This document shows positions 33,436 to 48,400 of a stretch of DNA of 64,000 nt, piece by piece. Both the position numbers and the translations under genes were made by a program. The stretch covers positions 1,398,723 through 1,462,722 of the forward strand of contig CAADRB010000024.1 in assembly GCA_900708905.1 (NCBI GenBank), written 5' to 3'. This DNA is from Hymenolepis diminuta. Taxonomy: Eukaryota > Platyhelminthes > Cestoda > Cyclophyllidea > Hymenolepididae. The stretch's first letter is position 1, and the number at the start of each line of letters is the position of its first letter. The notes under the pieces were generated by a model. The model made no database searches and was not told the DNA's origin. It was given only the letters and a program-made list of their open reading frames with translations.

Positions 33436-36400
33436 TTTCCCAACTGGTGAGTAAACACACAAGACTATCACCAAACCTGTTTGATTTGTCGTATACTTTA
33501 CAAGGTTTTTAAACAAAGATAAGTGATAGTAAATCAATAGCTATCTTATTTTAATTATTTATATAACCGCGTTTTAATAATTTATACAAATATAACTTAG
33601 TTTTGCCTACATCATCTGACGTTTGACAATTTTTCTCAAGCCACTCAATATCATTTTTGCATATATCGCATCAATATCGCCGAAAACTAGTTTGCGATAC
33701 CCCACCGCAAGCATTTTCAATTAGCATTGTGAAAATCGAGATCAATTTCATTTAAATATGAATTTGCATACTATTTAAGTGACATTTAAGTGACAAGTGA
33801 CATTAGTGTGGACTAAATTTGGTTAATTTATTAAAAATACGCGGTGATAATCGTCACTTATTCTCCGTCAAGTACTTCTATCAAAATATTTTTAGAAATA
33901 TTCAAAATTTTAACATATTTCAATGCTTTACCAATTAATGCAATAAAAATTTTTTCGTGAATTAAACCGAAATCAATAGGAAAAGCATGTTGTGCAAATA
34001 TGCCTTATTATCTCCCTTATTAATCTTAATAAATTAAAAGTCTTCTTGTGGCAATTGTTTAGTGGTGCTCTTCAGTCTTCTGTTTGACCTTGCTTCTAAA
34101 TCATCCTCAGATGTATGTCCCCATTTCTATTCCCCCTATACAATTTCCCCATCTGGTTTTCCATCTGTATGTTTATCTAGATATGTGGTGATTTCACTAA
34201 TGGAAACATCACCTTGTTATTCCTATTTAGTTAAACGTTTATATTCTAAAAATTATAACCAGTTTATTACTGAACATTACCGCATTTTTGCTTTCGGCTT
34301 GTTCTAGAGCTAGATGTGATCCAGGATACGTAATAATGAATCATTTTAAAACGTGAAAATGCACATGTTTTATATGTCTGCTCTCTCTAACCGTCAAACG
34401 ATGACGTTATATCGAAATTCTATCCGAATAACATAGGCCACAAAGTAGTCAACGCAACCAATTGTATAGAAATTCGGCCTATATATCACGACTCAGTTTT
34501 CGATCATTCCGCTGACCCTCATTCCTTACTTTCACCTGTTTTAATTTCTCTTCCAAGTTCTGTCCATGTCCCTCTCATTTGTTTGCGATCATTTTTAAAG
34601 CATTTACTTTTGATTTGGATAAATGAATGTTTGTATAAAAACGTCATATTTCCATCAGTAAACTAAGATGACTCTCCCGGCCATTTCCTGGCTATTTTGA
34701 CGACAAATGCGCTTTAACTAAATTCTTCTATGCGGCTTCCGTCTACATCATATCACAATAAATCACTTAGCTATTAGAATGATTCATTATATTTTAAGAG
34801 GATTAATCTCAGGATAACTCTCATACTCCTATTAAGTTTTATGTCTTTCATAAGGCATTTTAGTCCTTATTAGTAAATGCATTGCTTGCCGCCTCTTCAA
34901 TATTTCCATGACTTCGTGTTTTGAGTAACAAAGGGTGCAAAATAGTCAATCTCACTTGGCTTAGTATAATTTGGGCACATACTCATAATCCTGTTTCTGT
35001 TTACACCCTGCTGACGCTCTTCTAAATTTCAATTCCTATCGTGGAACTCTTTATTATAATTTATGAAAGAAGCATGTTTAAGTTAGTCGTAGTTCCAAAA
35101 TTTACTTCGTTCTTTTTCAAACCCAAATGGTGTTTGACATCTGCTAATTTTACCTATCTCTATAATTTAGAAATATGGTATTTACGAAAGGCACATATGC
35201 AGACTCATATCTGATTTGTCTTAACTGTCATTGGTTGCTCATCAGACTAACTAAAGGCAAAATAGCTAACTTAACTGTGTGTTTCTTAATTCAGCCTATT
35301 TTCATTCCTGCGTCACAAACTTTAGTCCACTACTCGTCATATTTTAAATTCTGCCTCCGACCTTTTATCCTACTTCTTCTTGGCGTTCAACACAATCGTG
35401 GTTTCATCCTATTCTTGTTCTTACTTGGGAAAGGTTGGTACTTTTTTAGTCTTTGGTAGATTATTGACTTTGTAAAGAGTTATTTCTAAGTTTAACTTGA
35501 TCGAGGCCCTTAAAGTAGTTATACTGACTGGATCTGGCACTGCTTTGAAAATAGTGTCACCACTTAGATCGGCGACATAATGCTCTAATTACTCTAAATC
35601 ATCTCACCTATAGTCCTTCATGCCGCTTTTTCTTGAGAGAACCATGAAATTCTTAGCCGCACACAAATCGTTAACATGTCTCTAGTCCATGATTCAAATA
35701 TTCAACGACAAAACTCCGTCCCACAGAATTTTATTAAGAATAAAACTTTGCCAAAATTCACACTTCGGTCTTGTCTTCGGTTCCAGAGTTAGAAGAGAAG
35801 GATTTTAAAGAAAAAAAAGAAGAAAATAAAGGAAAGGACACTGGAACAAAACAACGTAGACAGTAGATAGGAAACAAAAATGCTGCAAATTTGCACTTGA
35901 ACTCCATAAAGCTGCTTCAATTCTCCGTGTGTTAAGTTACAATCACGATGCTAATCATCAGAGAAAAACTGTAAGAGGGAATTTTTCAGGCATATGTTTC
36001 ACCTCATATTCACGCCCGTCCAGCAGGTCAAAAAACAATACTACTGATGTTTAGTAAGTACGGTATATTACCTCATCACCATTGATATCAGCTATTTTGA
36101 ATCTGCCGTCTAGAAACTGGACATACGTGTATCAATAATTAAAGAGAAAAATAGAAGGAAGCATATATGCATATGTATATAGAACTCTAGGAGATTAAAG
36201 TAAAAAAGAAACAGTGTTAGTTATCGATTAAGAGGTATTATGTAAGCACCAATATAATCGATTCCCTGTATAGCCGGTTGAGTTTTAAGATTTGAGTCAG
36301 GCGGGGAAAGGGAGTTTGAGAATTAGCGATCTCCTAGTCCTATACAAACTGCGGAAGATTGAAAGAAAGGGGGGGGGAGACAGCGGGTATCATTGTCGGA

Positions 36401-36478
36401 CAAGAGTGAAGGGTAAACACTTTCCTCTATTTGACTTCGAACTTCAAGATATTAAGAAAAATAATACGATCAAGGAAT
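33436..36478. other. Intergenic between SR-like gene and NOVA
   Basis: About 3 kb holding the 5' flank of the SR-like gene and the 3' flank of NOVA. Short plus-strand ORFs (34062-34307, 35175-35459) are hydrophobic and unsupported. A G9 run at 36369-36377 lies about 100 bp past the NOVA stop codon; on the NOVA transcript it reads as a C run in the 3' UTR. Confidence 0.4.
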
Positions 36479-39400
36479 TTAAAATGCAGGTTGCTTAGAA
36501 GATGGGTGAGAAGCCTGCGCAGTACAGGAGACATTAGGCGGCGCTGAAATCTCGGCCGAAGATCCATATTCACCGGGATTTTCAGAGGCGACCCCATTAG
36601 ACTTTCCGGAGGTTGGATTTATATAATTAACACCTGTTTCTTCATAGGGTCTACGAAGAACTCCAGCTTGTTGGTTGAGCTGTTCAATAGTTACAGTGTT
36701 CTCAATTACAGCGGCCGCGTAATTCACATTCATTTGATCACCGGAGATAGCTACCACCCTGCCTTGAATGCCTGAGATGTAAACAGGTTTTGGAGAAACT
36801 CGGATGAGAGTATTCGTCTGCGTTTGAAGGTCAATTAACAAACGACCTTGAGGACCGGAGAACCGACCAATCAGATTTTCTGGAACCTAAAAATAACGAA
36901 ATTATAAGTATTGTGTACGCGTTAGAACTTGACACTTTTGGGAATTAATTTGAAACCAATTGAAATTAGTATAGAACATTAAACATCCGGAATATTTTAT
37001 AGGTATCGAAATATGCAGCCTTTATTAACGAGCCAATCCGCATAGAGGACAGAGGAAAAGTTACTAAAGTTGGAAACTTTCCAAGAACATGTATGGAGGG
37101 ATTTGTATTTTATCTGTGCCCGATTGAAATTTTAAATTGCTTGTGTGTTACTGTGTAAAAAATTCCATTTTATTCAGCTAAAAATACCTCACCGAGATGA
37201 AAAGAACATTTGTATGAAAAGCGAGTGTCTCAATTAAATCAAAATATGCACTATTACAATATATAAATTTTGAAATAACTCTTGCGTTGCTTTTGTTTAA
37301 GATTTATAAAAAAATAGCACAAGGAAAAAAACTCTTTTGCCGAATCGAAATTTGTGCAAGAAGAGAAACATCTTAGAATATGAATATAGGAATACTACTC
37401 CAAGAAAATCTCATAGGAAGTTATGACTCATGAAGAAATCGGCTCTGAGACCATCGAAAACTCTAATCTCAAAAATGCAGTTCACAAATGACTTTCCAAG
37501 TCCTTTTGAAGAAGTGTTAACAACAACTTACTTGGATAGATGAAAGGTACTCTGAGGTCACTCTTCTGCGAAACTCGTATTGAATAAAATTAACCAGTGT
37601 GACTAGTCACAAGCATCATTGATCTCGCAACCTCTGATTTAGCGGATGTATATGCTGACGGTTGAGGCACTACTACAGAAACTCAGCGTTCTTCTATCAA
37701 GTTTTTCATAGATTTGCTTCGTTTCAATTTCTGCTTATTGATTACAGGGCTCTTACCCTCATTCTGTTGTATCACAATAAAATATTCTGTTGCAATCTCA
37801 GTCTACTTCCATTCTTGTGGTAGTTGAGATAGTGTAGCTGGGAAGAGGTATAGGTTTTCTGGTTTCCTCCATTCTAAATTGACGTCTTTATAATCTATAG
37901 GCTCCGATGGTATAATTTATGTTACAGCCTCTATCTCTATCCAGTCCCATGAAGTTAACTGAAGTTTTTCAACCACTACTATCTCCTCAATAAGACTTAT
38001 GTTCGGGGCAACAGTCTCATATTCCTCCTTGCTAGTCGGAACGATATAATCAGTTACAGACGATAGTGTAATACAATTTCTTAATCACATGTTTATGCAA
38101 ATTTCTGCTTACCAGAGTTTCTCTCGTGTATAAAAGTCCCCCAGCACCACCAGCAGAAGATCTCAACAACTGGGCTCCAGCTGCTGACGGAGTTGCAACA
38201 ACTGCATTCGAGTTCACCACTCCACCAACAGTCGCGTATAGTCCCATCAGGGCTGCTGCTGAAGCCGTCAAATAGGCCTGTTGGTCTCCACCTCCACCTC
38301 CTCCCTTACTACATTCTTCCCAAGCCGCTGCGGCGGCACTGTTAACATCTCCCACATCTCCCGGATTTCTCTGCCCTGTGTCAAAGATTCCCAACGCCTC
38401 AGAACTTTGAGTAGCACCTGTGGTAGGGTTCGTTGCAGTTCCGCTAGGAGCACCTCGAGCTACAGAGGCAAGAACTACGGTGGTTTGAAGAGCTGAAGCG
38501 TCAGGGGTTGCCGAAGACGGTGGAGAGGGACTGGTGAAGGCTGGCGCTGCTTGTTGAATAGGCATGAAAGGTGGAGCTGCGTAAGCTGTTGGGTAAGGAC
38601 CTCGTCCACTGAGGTATTGGGAGGGTGGAAAACGTGCCTGTGGTCCACCGGTTGCAGCCGCCACGGCTGCTGGCATGAGGGAATCAAACATAGCGGCTGA
38701 AATAAGTAAAACAAATTATCACAGGGTATCAATGACTTCTCAACTCATTAAACACAAACTCCTGATATTTCTTCAACAAGAATGAATACAACAGCTAGAG
38801 ATGCATATCTTAACCTAAATTATCTTCGAATGTCTACTCTCTATCATGATGAAAAAACCTGCCAAGTTCCCTTAACTTGATTTACCCCGCTTACTCAAAC
38901 AAAAACAGTTAATTTCATATTAATACACGCCTATAAAGTTTCCGGTGTAACTCTAACTGAAGGGAAGGAAAAAATTAGATTTGAGGGCTCCTTTAACTCG
39001 GTGAAGATATCTCGGAAGATTTAAGTATAATTTGCATTTCCTTACTTCTTTAACACCTTCAGAGTACTTGAGATTAGCTTTCTGAGTGGTTGGAGGCTAG
39101 TTGCAGTAAATGTTTATTTTCATAAATGAGGTACTGCATTCACATGTATTTTCGTTTTCACATATTTTTCTGACCAAATCTTATATTTCGATAGCAAAAG
39201 GATGTGAACATCTCAGATTGCGCGGATTTTAAAGGTTGAGTGGTAGCGTCACCTCTCGCTTTATATCTGCAGAGTGGTTTAGTTTGTCTAACTTGAGATT
39301 TAAAGTTTTGATGCAGACTAAATTAAGAGATTGTTACAGCTGTACTGCAATCACAACGGATAAAAATGCCACATTTTCGAATGATTTAAATTCTATAAAA

Positions 39401-42400
39401 GGCAAAAATGATTGAGCTATTAGAATACCATTTTCAATTTCTGGCAGATAAATACCGAGCATGATGTATCTCTCGGAAGATTTTTAAGGGAAATTGCATC
39501 CGGTTGGTTACGAGAAGCACCTTCAGTGATAACGGAATGACGCGTTCTCAAAGTTGATTACTAAGCAGTGAATGAGTATTACAGAATATTTTCCAAAACT
39601 GCGTGGCCTAGTTGCCAAATTAACAAAAAAGAGGATTGAACATTCAAAGAAAGGTGGAAATTTCCATATACTTATTAGGATATGTAAAACAGTCCCGTTT
39701 AATCACTTTTATTTTACTTTGAGCTTCTAGAGCGAAACATTCTGGGCTGAAGAGATAGAATGTCAGCAAAAATCTAATGATGTCTTACCTTCTACAAAGT
39801 TGTATAAATAAATCCTGTCCGCAATCAGACGCTTGGTATTTAGAGGCTAAAATTATTGCCACATAGGACATATACAGTCAGAAGACCACCGTCTATTTGA
39901 ATTAACTAAAAAACAAGTGTTCAGGAAATGATTTTAAGTTATTAGTGATAAATCGATACATCCAGTAAGGAGGAATCTCCCATTCTTTTATATTCACCAG
40001 AATGGACTTGGTTATTTAAAGGGAACGATAGCGTAAGCTGTCCCCAGGAAGGGACACACCTAGCACTACAACTAGGACACATTCTACCTATTGACGAGAG
40101 CGATGCCATCACCATCTGGGATATTAGTAGAAGCCTGTACATTTTAACCAGTGCAATCTCTCATTAGCAAGCCTACGAACGATATGATACATTGTCTTCT
40201 CTTTAGATTTCCCAATTCAAATGCAAAAAAATGCGTGAAATAGAGCGTCTCAATCGTGATAAAGTTTACATCTACTCCATTCAATACAAAAGATGATGTT
40301 AGAGGTAAGAGTTAGACGGAGAAGGTGTACCACTTTCAAAGTGGTATAAGCTGAGGTCTGGAAAAGTCGATTCATGAATAACTTCACTTGCGAATGATAC
40401 TTTTTCAAATACCCTTTATGACACTCGTGGTTCGTGATGATATAGAGCGATCTGAAGAGTTTAATGTTAAGCCTTGAAATTCAGCTTTCAAGATTTGCAG
40501 TGCTTTGTACCTATACAATCAAGAAGACACTTGGCTTGATAGAAGAATAATCCTGCAGTTGGAATAAGCCGAGTTTTAAGGATTGAGTAGTGAAGCCTCT
40601 TCCATCTTTATACCTACAGAGGATTTAGTTTTAATTAATTGTCTTATACGATTTCTTGAGTAGATTTAAGATACAAGAATCCGCCGCTCCGTCTTGTTAA
40701 AAATAGTGATTAAACTGGTCTATACTCTAATTAGCTTCTCTGTCTGGGATAATTACAATGACAAATTGATATGTGGACACCCCCAGAATCTGGGGAAGAC
40801 TATTATCCTGAGAGTCAAGTTAAATTCATATTCGCATATGCTTATACTACCCACTTTAAACAATTTAATTCAATTAACAACTTGACCTTCAACAAACTAT
40901 GATCAAAAGCTGAAAATATTGCTACATTTACCATGATGATGAAACAGTCCCTAAAACTGTATTCTGAAATAGGAATGAAGTAACTTAATTTCCGGTTTCT
41001 CAAATTACCGTCTTGTTATTTTGGAGGCTATAACACAAATCCGTATAAAAGAACAGTTTTTCCGTCGTTCTTTGGGAGTTTTATCCACAATTATGACAAT
41101 TCTGTCGAAGAGAGGAAGCATATTTAATGTGCAAAGGAAGCTAACGAATAACCTGGACAAAATTCACCTTTTCTCTTCTTCACTAAACGTCAAATTACCT
41201 AATTGCAACAAACGGTCTCAGAATTTCAAGGATAAATACCCCAATTCTTATAAAAATTTCCCAAATACAAAAAAAAATCATTCCAAATTTAAAAATTAAA
41301 GTGAGAAAGGTTCAGCAACCAGTGACATCAGATGCTCTTGTACCGTGTGTGAACAGAACCCACAACGCAATTTGCAACTTGTTTAACTTCTAGAGTGACA
41401 AAAAAAGTGTACGATTAAAATACGGGAAGAAGTTTGTGCTAATTGTCGTTCGATTTAATCATTTAAGAGTTCCCTATTTTAACAGAAAAGTGTAGAATTT
41501 TAATGATAAACACATTGTTTTAATTGTTAATTCAAGATGAAAATGAAATTTACTAAATTAATGGAGATGTTAATTACAGGTTAGAAGTGTTTAATCAGAC
41601 AAAGTTCACAAAGCTGGAATTATTTAGAGGATACAATTAGCGATAGGTTAACTCTAGCTGAACACTTCTCAGTAGGTACAGCATTTCAGTGACTGAAAGT
41701 TTTTGGAGTTCAATAGATCCCGACTATTCGCTATCAAAAAGAGGAATAAGAGGTGAGATAGTAATAGTTATTGGGGAAGGAAATGTTTTTTTCATTTTCA
41801 TAATGATTTCGGAGAAAACGAAGAAAGAGAACAGGATGACCTTACTAATCTATGGCTTCGCAGCTCTAATTTGCAGTCGGTTCACCAAAAAATGTCTCAA
41901 AAAATGTTTCAGAGAGTAATTGTCAGCAATAAACCGATCAAAGTTACCTTCGCGGCTTGTGTTTTCAACCATTCACGGACATTCCTTTCCATTCTCAGCT
42001 TATTTATATGGCCTCGTTCTTTGTAGATAAAGAGTGAAATCGGACAACTTCCATCATCAGTCGACATTCTCATTGGCCTTTTACCAACTCCGGATCTGGA
42101 TGGTTCGCAAGAATTAAGGCGGACCCTATTAAAGCGCCTTGAGATCTAGCGCTCACTAGTTGTGTTCTCAATTTTTGGGCAACAAAAAATGCAATATAAT
42201 TTTCTGATTCTAAGGTCTGGCAACAATCTGATCTAAACTGTGGACGATTCATGAGCTTTTGGTAGATAAAGTCGATTAAGGTTGATTGCGCTGGGAGCAA
42301 AATCTCCGAATTTCACTATTGCAGAAGCATAATAACCAAAGTACCTAGTAAACTTTCGCCTAAAGGAATTTGCTAGGTGGATTAAGACAGATTCAACGGG

Positions 42401-45400
42401 CCTCTTTTTGTTAAGACAAATGCGATCATTAACAGCTTAATCAAATAAAGTTGATAAGATGTAGCTTTTCAACGAATAATCACGAAGATAAGACGGAAAT
42501 ATCCTATGCTAAATATAATTTTCAAAAATATCACGATTTCAGACAGCGAATAATTATAAAGAAATAATTTTTTTAATGAACGAATTTCAAGGTTGTGGTA
42601 AATCTACTGCTGGGAGCTTTCGAGCGTCCGACTTTAATTGACCATTTCATGGAGTCGAAATCAAAGTAAATTCAATCATTTTTTCCCTGGTGGTTTATTG
42701 AAGCTAGATAGTCTAGTTGATAAGTTAAATAAGTTTAATTTGATATGTATATATTTTGTACGGGGATGCTAAAACATTCAGGGAATTAAATCACGGTCTT
42801 GTATCGAGGTAGCGTTTTCAGGTGTTTTCAGCTCATCGTTTCAATTAACTTTTCTTTGGTCAGTGCTAATTTGTATAAGGGTATCTAAACCCCATTGGCT
42901 CGACCAAAGAACCGCTTCAAGATGAAAAACAAGAAATTAGTCTTCATTAATGATTTAATAAGAAGTTACCTATACTAATTGAACATAGGATCACAAGATT
43001 GATTTATCTACCATTTCTTTAAATGGTATATCATTCAAACACCCTCTTTGAGTAAAAGAATTAAAATAAAATAAAAAGGAAAACTGCTTAAAACCCACCA
43101 GGAAGGAAAGCAGGATTTGAGCAAAACGATCCCAATGATACGGCGGCAGTTGCTAATGGAGACGCGGACGAAGCCTGCTGTGATTGCGGTTGTTGATGAT
43201 TAGGAGTGACAATAGCTCCTGTGGCAGGTGTCAAACTGCCTGCTCCACCACCCATCTGTAAAAAGGTGTTCAACGCAGCATTCTGCTGGGCCTGTTGAAC
43301 TTGCTGAGCCTGTTGTTGTGCTTGAACTTGTTGTTGTTGAAGTGCACCTAACTGATCCCCGCCATTATTGACAAGTTGGAGGAGCACAGCAGCATCCATG
43401 GGGTTCAGAGGAGTCGCAAGAGACCCCAGGAGATAAGGGTTGACAGCAGCTAGAGAAGTGGCGTCAGGACGAAGAAGTAGATTGCTAGGACTGGTAGTGA
43501 TTAAAGGAAAGGCATAGGGAGACCCTGTGGGATAGACGCTGGAAACTGGACCTCGGACGTCAGCATAAGAGAGATTTGGGCAAGAGGAGGATTGGGGATC
43601 GGAGGCAATCACAGCGAGAATAAGATCCATTGCGGCACGCATTTGATGCAATTCACCTAAAGAGTAAAACACACGAATAAGAAGCAGTATTACGCATTAT
43701 TTTAATCGATATTCATCAGAATATCAAATCCCAGTTAGGTCTATTTGTTGGCTGATTGGCTAAATGACTTCACAATAATGAGGTAAAATCGATTTAAAAA
43801 TCGATTTTATTATTAGTAATAATATTAAGGATACCTCAAAAAAACTCTGCTTATTAGAGATAAAGATAACGCTAATTCCAGACGAGAAAACAAAAAAATT
43901 CTTGTTTATTACACAAATAGGTTTACAGATCGTATTTATTTTATTAATTACTGCCCATTTTTGGAAGAAAATGCTTTCTATCTCTGTTTTTTTCTAGAAT
44001 CATGCCAATTATCGAAAAAGAAGAAGCGGAGAAACAGAAACGGCTGTATTTTGTTTATTTATTACATGTCTTTCCTTCAGTTTGGTCGGTAGGTTCAGCC
44101 ATAATAAAAATACACCGTTGGCTTTGTCTCTTGCCGCGAGGAGGAATTTGGAATTGATAAGAATGAAACTTGTCGCCTTTCTTGGTTCAATGAACGTGTC
44201 CTTTTGACTCGATCTGAATCTTAAAATGTAGATAAAGTCCAACTGGTCTCAACTTCTTTAAATATATTCTTCTGATAAAAGAAAGACAGATAGTCACTGA
44301 AACGCGAATCACGTCAATATTGCCACCAATATTCACAATAGCAGCCTGTAAATGTGGGAGAGGAAGAGCTTGAAAACATGCTCAGAGTCCACTTATCTTT
44401 ACCAGTCAGGCGATCTCACTAATTAGATATGATTGATGATACTCCATGAATGCACACTTATTAATTCATTCCCCTAAATTTTATTCTGTGAATTGGGGTG
44501 GCTTTCCTAGTTACGTGTGGCTTGAATTACTGTGATTATAGTGAACTGGTGCACTCGACGTCTTTATGAAAATACAAATCTCAGCTCTCAAGAATTTACT
44601 AATCCTATTCTTACTTGTTTTGTGCCCTTACTATACCGATGACCCCTATCCGGGTCATTAATCCCCTTCTCCTTGAAGGTTTTCGATACATGATGACCAT
44701 CAACGGAGTTTGCAAATGCGTTTTTTTATATTATGCTTCTTCTCCGAAGACTATAAGAGACATCATGAATGTTCGGCTAATACTTCAAGTAGACTTCATC
44801 CACTTTTTCAAACGAAATACTCATATGCCAATATTACCCCATCTACAAACTGTCGAGGATTAAATCAATTAAGCATGCAAAATACGAAAAAAAAAACACA
44901 CATGAAAAAGTGGACAGACTCTATTTATTTACCATCGGCACACCCATTCCCAAGGTCTCTACTTTAGCCTGGATGTTTTTCCTCCACCTCCACCTCCACC
45001 ACCACCTCCTCCTCCTTCTTCTCCTCCCACCACTACGCATTAACAATATTTGTCATTTTTCACAACAACAAATGGAAAAAATGCATTTCTTTTGGTGCAT
45101 ACCAACTCCCCTGGTAGATTACCTAAATTATAGAGGAATAATAAAATACCCATTACCACTGTAATTATTTTATCTGTAGGTTTTGTTTTTTTCTAGCAAA
45201 TCATCAGATAAAACCTTAAAACTAAGTGATTGATGTGAGAAAGCATAAAATTATATTCTATTTAAATACAGAAAATATTATATATATTGGAGGAAAATTG
45301 TTAGGATGTACAGATTAGGAGGGATGTTACGTATTCGAGTTTTAAAGTGAAAGATAAGCTTTTGAATGTCGATTAATTTTGTCGAAATGCCCGATTTCGA

Positions 45401-48400
45401 CAGAAAATTTCGCATTGCCGATGTGCAGCTGTTCATTATCGTGTCAAAGGAAAGGACTTAACACTTCAAGACAGGAACACTGAGTTCATAGATGGGGATC
45501 AACGTCCTTCGACTTCAATATTTTACTTATGATCGGACCAAAAATAAAAGTGTAATTTACAGGGTAATTGAAAAGCAACGCCCTATAAAATACAATCAGA
45601 TGTTTAAAGGGTTCCAGATGGTGTCAAATTATTGCCACAATGTGGAATTCAAAAGCCGATTGTTTGAGGGTAAAAATGGTGGTGAATCACTATTTATGTA
45701 TTCGGATTGTCCATAACTGTTAAACAAAACTCAAAGCAGCAGGATTTTGATCTGGTGAACGTCTCGGTATCCGTAGAATTTCAAATTAAACTCATCGTCA
45801 TGTGTGTTCTTTTTCCTGCTCAATGCTTATTAAAACAGATTAATAATTAATTTAGTTTCTGCTGAGGTTTTAATCCTCAACTATTCCCTGGGACAGGTGA
45901 ACTCTACAATATATGGGACATGGAAAGCATTGCTTCGACACCGCATTGATCATTACCATACTACTGGCAAACTTTCCTTTGAATTTTCTCAATATTGATG
46001 GATATATTCTGAGCACAAACAAGGAAAATTTTAAATACCAAGTGGATGGAGAACTGTAGGTATAAAAGAGAGGTGAAAGGAATTTTGATGAAAGATTATA
46101 CAAAGCAGGTTTCTACTGCCTGTTTTTGTTTCCTGAGAAGCCGTGATATGAGCAGAGAGAGAAAGGCTTCTAATGAAATTAATATACGAGCAAAGGATTG
46201 CCGCAGCATATTTTACTATCACAAAGGGGTTTCTTCACAGACCGCTTTTCAAAAGAGGCAGGTTGAGAGAATTTAGTAAGTATATGAGATATTTGAAAGT
46301 TATGGCGAATTCAGTCCTTGAGAAAAAAAACATTCTTAACACTTATAAGCTTTTTATTATTCTTCATGCATACGTCATTCTTATTTTTATGGGTTCAGTT
46401 ATTCAGCCTCTCTAGAAAGACAGAAGAGCTTTCATCTTTTCATGACAAGAAATACTATTAACTCTTTCAGCCAGATTGGTGCTTGATACAAACACACACA
46501 CACACACACACGCACACGGTTCCATTCATACACTGTTGTGTGTTATCCATTATATGTTTTATCAGTGATCTCAGTGTTGAATCACGTGGTAAACACTCTT
46601 GAGACACGTTGACTTGAGTGTAATTTACATCCCCCTCTTGACACGGTTGTTTAGTTTTTCTCTCTGATCTGGGTGAGACGTGGTTCCCACTATGGTACAC
46701 ATTGCATTACATATTCTTAGTTCAGTCAGTTTATAATACACTACTGATAATTAATTTCTTAACTGGGGAGACCCATTAAATGGTCACATTTGCAGAATTC
46801 CCGATCTCAAATCGTGTTTTGTAAGACAATGATAGACTATTGATTACAGAAAGAATTTTTCTCACATGATTTGAAACTAATTGGTTAGAGCCAAAAAGTA
46901 ATAACGTAGACGGTTGTTTTCCAAACGTTTAGAAGTGAGAATAAGTAGACTTATTATCTGAGCACCTGGTAAGGCACAAAATGATGTCTTATAGAACATT
47001 CAAAAGACTTTAACTGAACTAAATTTAACTTGTCGATGTTAGTAAATTGCAACATTGTAACAGAGACATGCAAATCTTGTGTCTAAAATCTTTTTTGAGC
47101 TCTGTCCTGCTGAAATCATGCTAGATCTTATGCATCTAAAGTGATCGAACAGGCATCCGAGTTAATCAGTCTTTCAATAAGGTCTGGATTCCGCTAACAT
47201 GAATCCATTCAGAAAAAGGAGAGAAATTCCTTAAATTTGAATATTTGAAAATTAGAACAGGAAACAGTGAAAGTAAAGATGAAACAATTTAAGTCTAAAT
47301 ATTGAATTTTGCAAGTCTCCTTACACAAATCTAATTTTTCACTTTTAATTAGTTCCCGTCCTCTAAGCTCTGTTGAACTACTTCACCGTTTCCTATGCTA
47401 CGGCGCTCTTTTGCTTTGCCGTGGGTAGTAAATGATTCCAACTTATTATTGTTATACAAAACATACTTTCCGTCTTTAATTAATATGTTATATTTTGGGA
47501 ACGCCTTGATGCTCTAAAATATATTAGAAACAGGTACCTATCTCATAATGAGGCCTTGGGAAAGATGGAGGGAAATATGGGTTTACATAATCATTACAGG
47601 TTTACCGGCCAGCAATTCAAATATGAAATTAAAATTTATGTTGTGTATATTCCCTCTCCATTTTTTCCTCAGATAAATAAATATTTATTGAATTAATTAT
47701 AAAATATGAGGTTGCTTCTTAATCACCTTGTTTAAGTCTTAGCGAAATTCAAATTGACAAAAATTTATTCAATATTTCATTTAATATTATAAAATTATGT
47801 TATTAGATATAATGAATGCAAAACGATCAACCAATTAACTTTGATTTATACTGAACAGTGAATTTTATAAACATTTTCAGTAATTGACATTGTTCCATAG
47901 GGAACAATCCATTTATTTGGAAGAGAAAGTGAATGTCTTCCAAGAGGCTATCAAATAGGGGAAAAATCTCCCTTAGAAAATTCCCTTTCATTTATGTCCC
48001 CCATCCCAACCTACGTAAGAATCTGTAATCGAAGTGTAGGATTTCTTATTTTACGCAAAGGAATGGAAAAAGAATGTCTAAATGATTGTAAATTTAAATG
48101 CTATTTAGAAATAGGAGGAGGGAGGAGGGAGGAGGGGAGACGAGTTTGATGAAAAATGGTAATGCTTCCTTACCCTAACGCCAAACCTACGATAAGATGA
48201 AAATTTAAGAACAAAACCATATACATAAATCGACCATTCAAATGTGAATTCTGTGGAAATAAGATATGCTACGAATATGGGGCTTAGTCCAAAGTATTTG
48301 AAAGCATCTTTTGGTCTCTTCTTCCGCCTATGTGTTTGATAAATGATCCAAGCTCTTACTGGAATTGTACTGGAATATGCCAATCGATCTAAGAAAAGGT

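Noticed and set aside
42070..42300. Minus-strand 77-codon ORF as a gene nested in NOVA
   Set aside because: Opens on a non-ATG codon, has no recognisable domain and no consistent upstream exon. Kept only as context for the possible alternative exon.
43088..43098. Reading the post-KH2 exon of NOVA to the stop at 43088
   Set aside because: The stop lies in the intron after a GTGGGT donor. Splicing at 43099 to 38696 keeps phase 1 and continues the linker.
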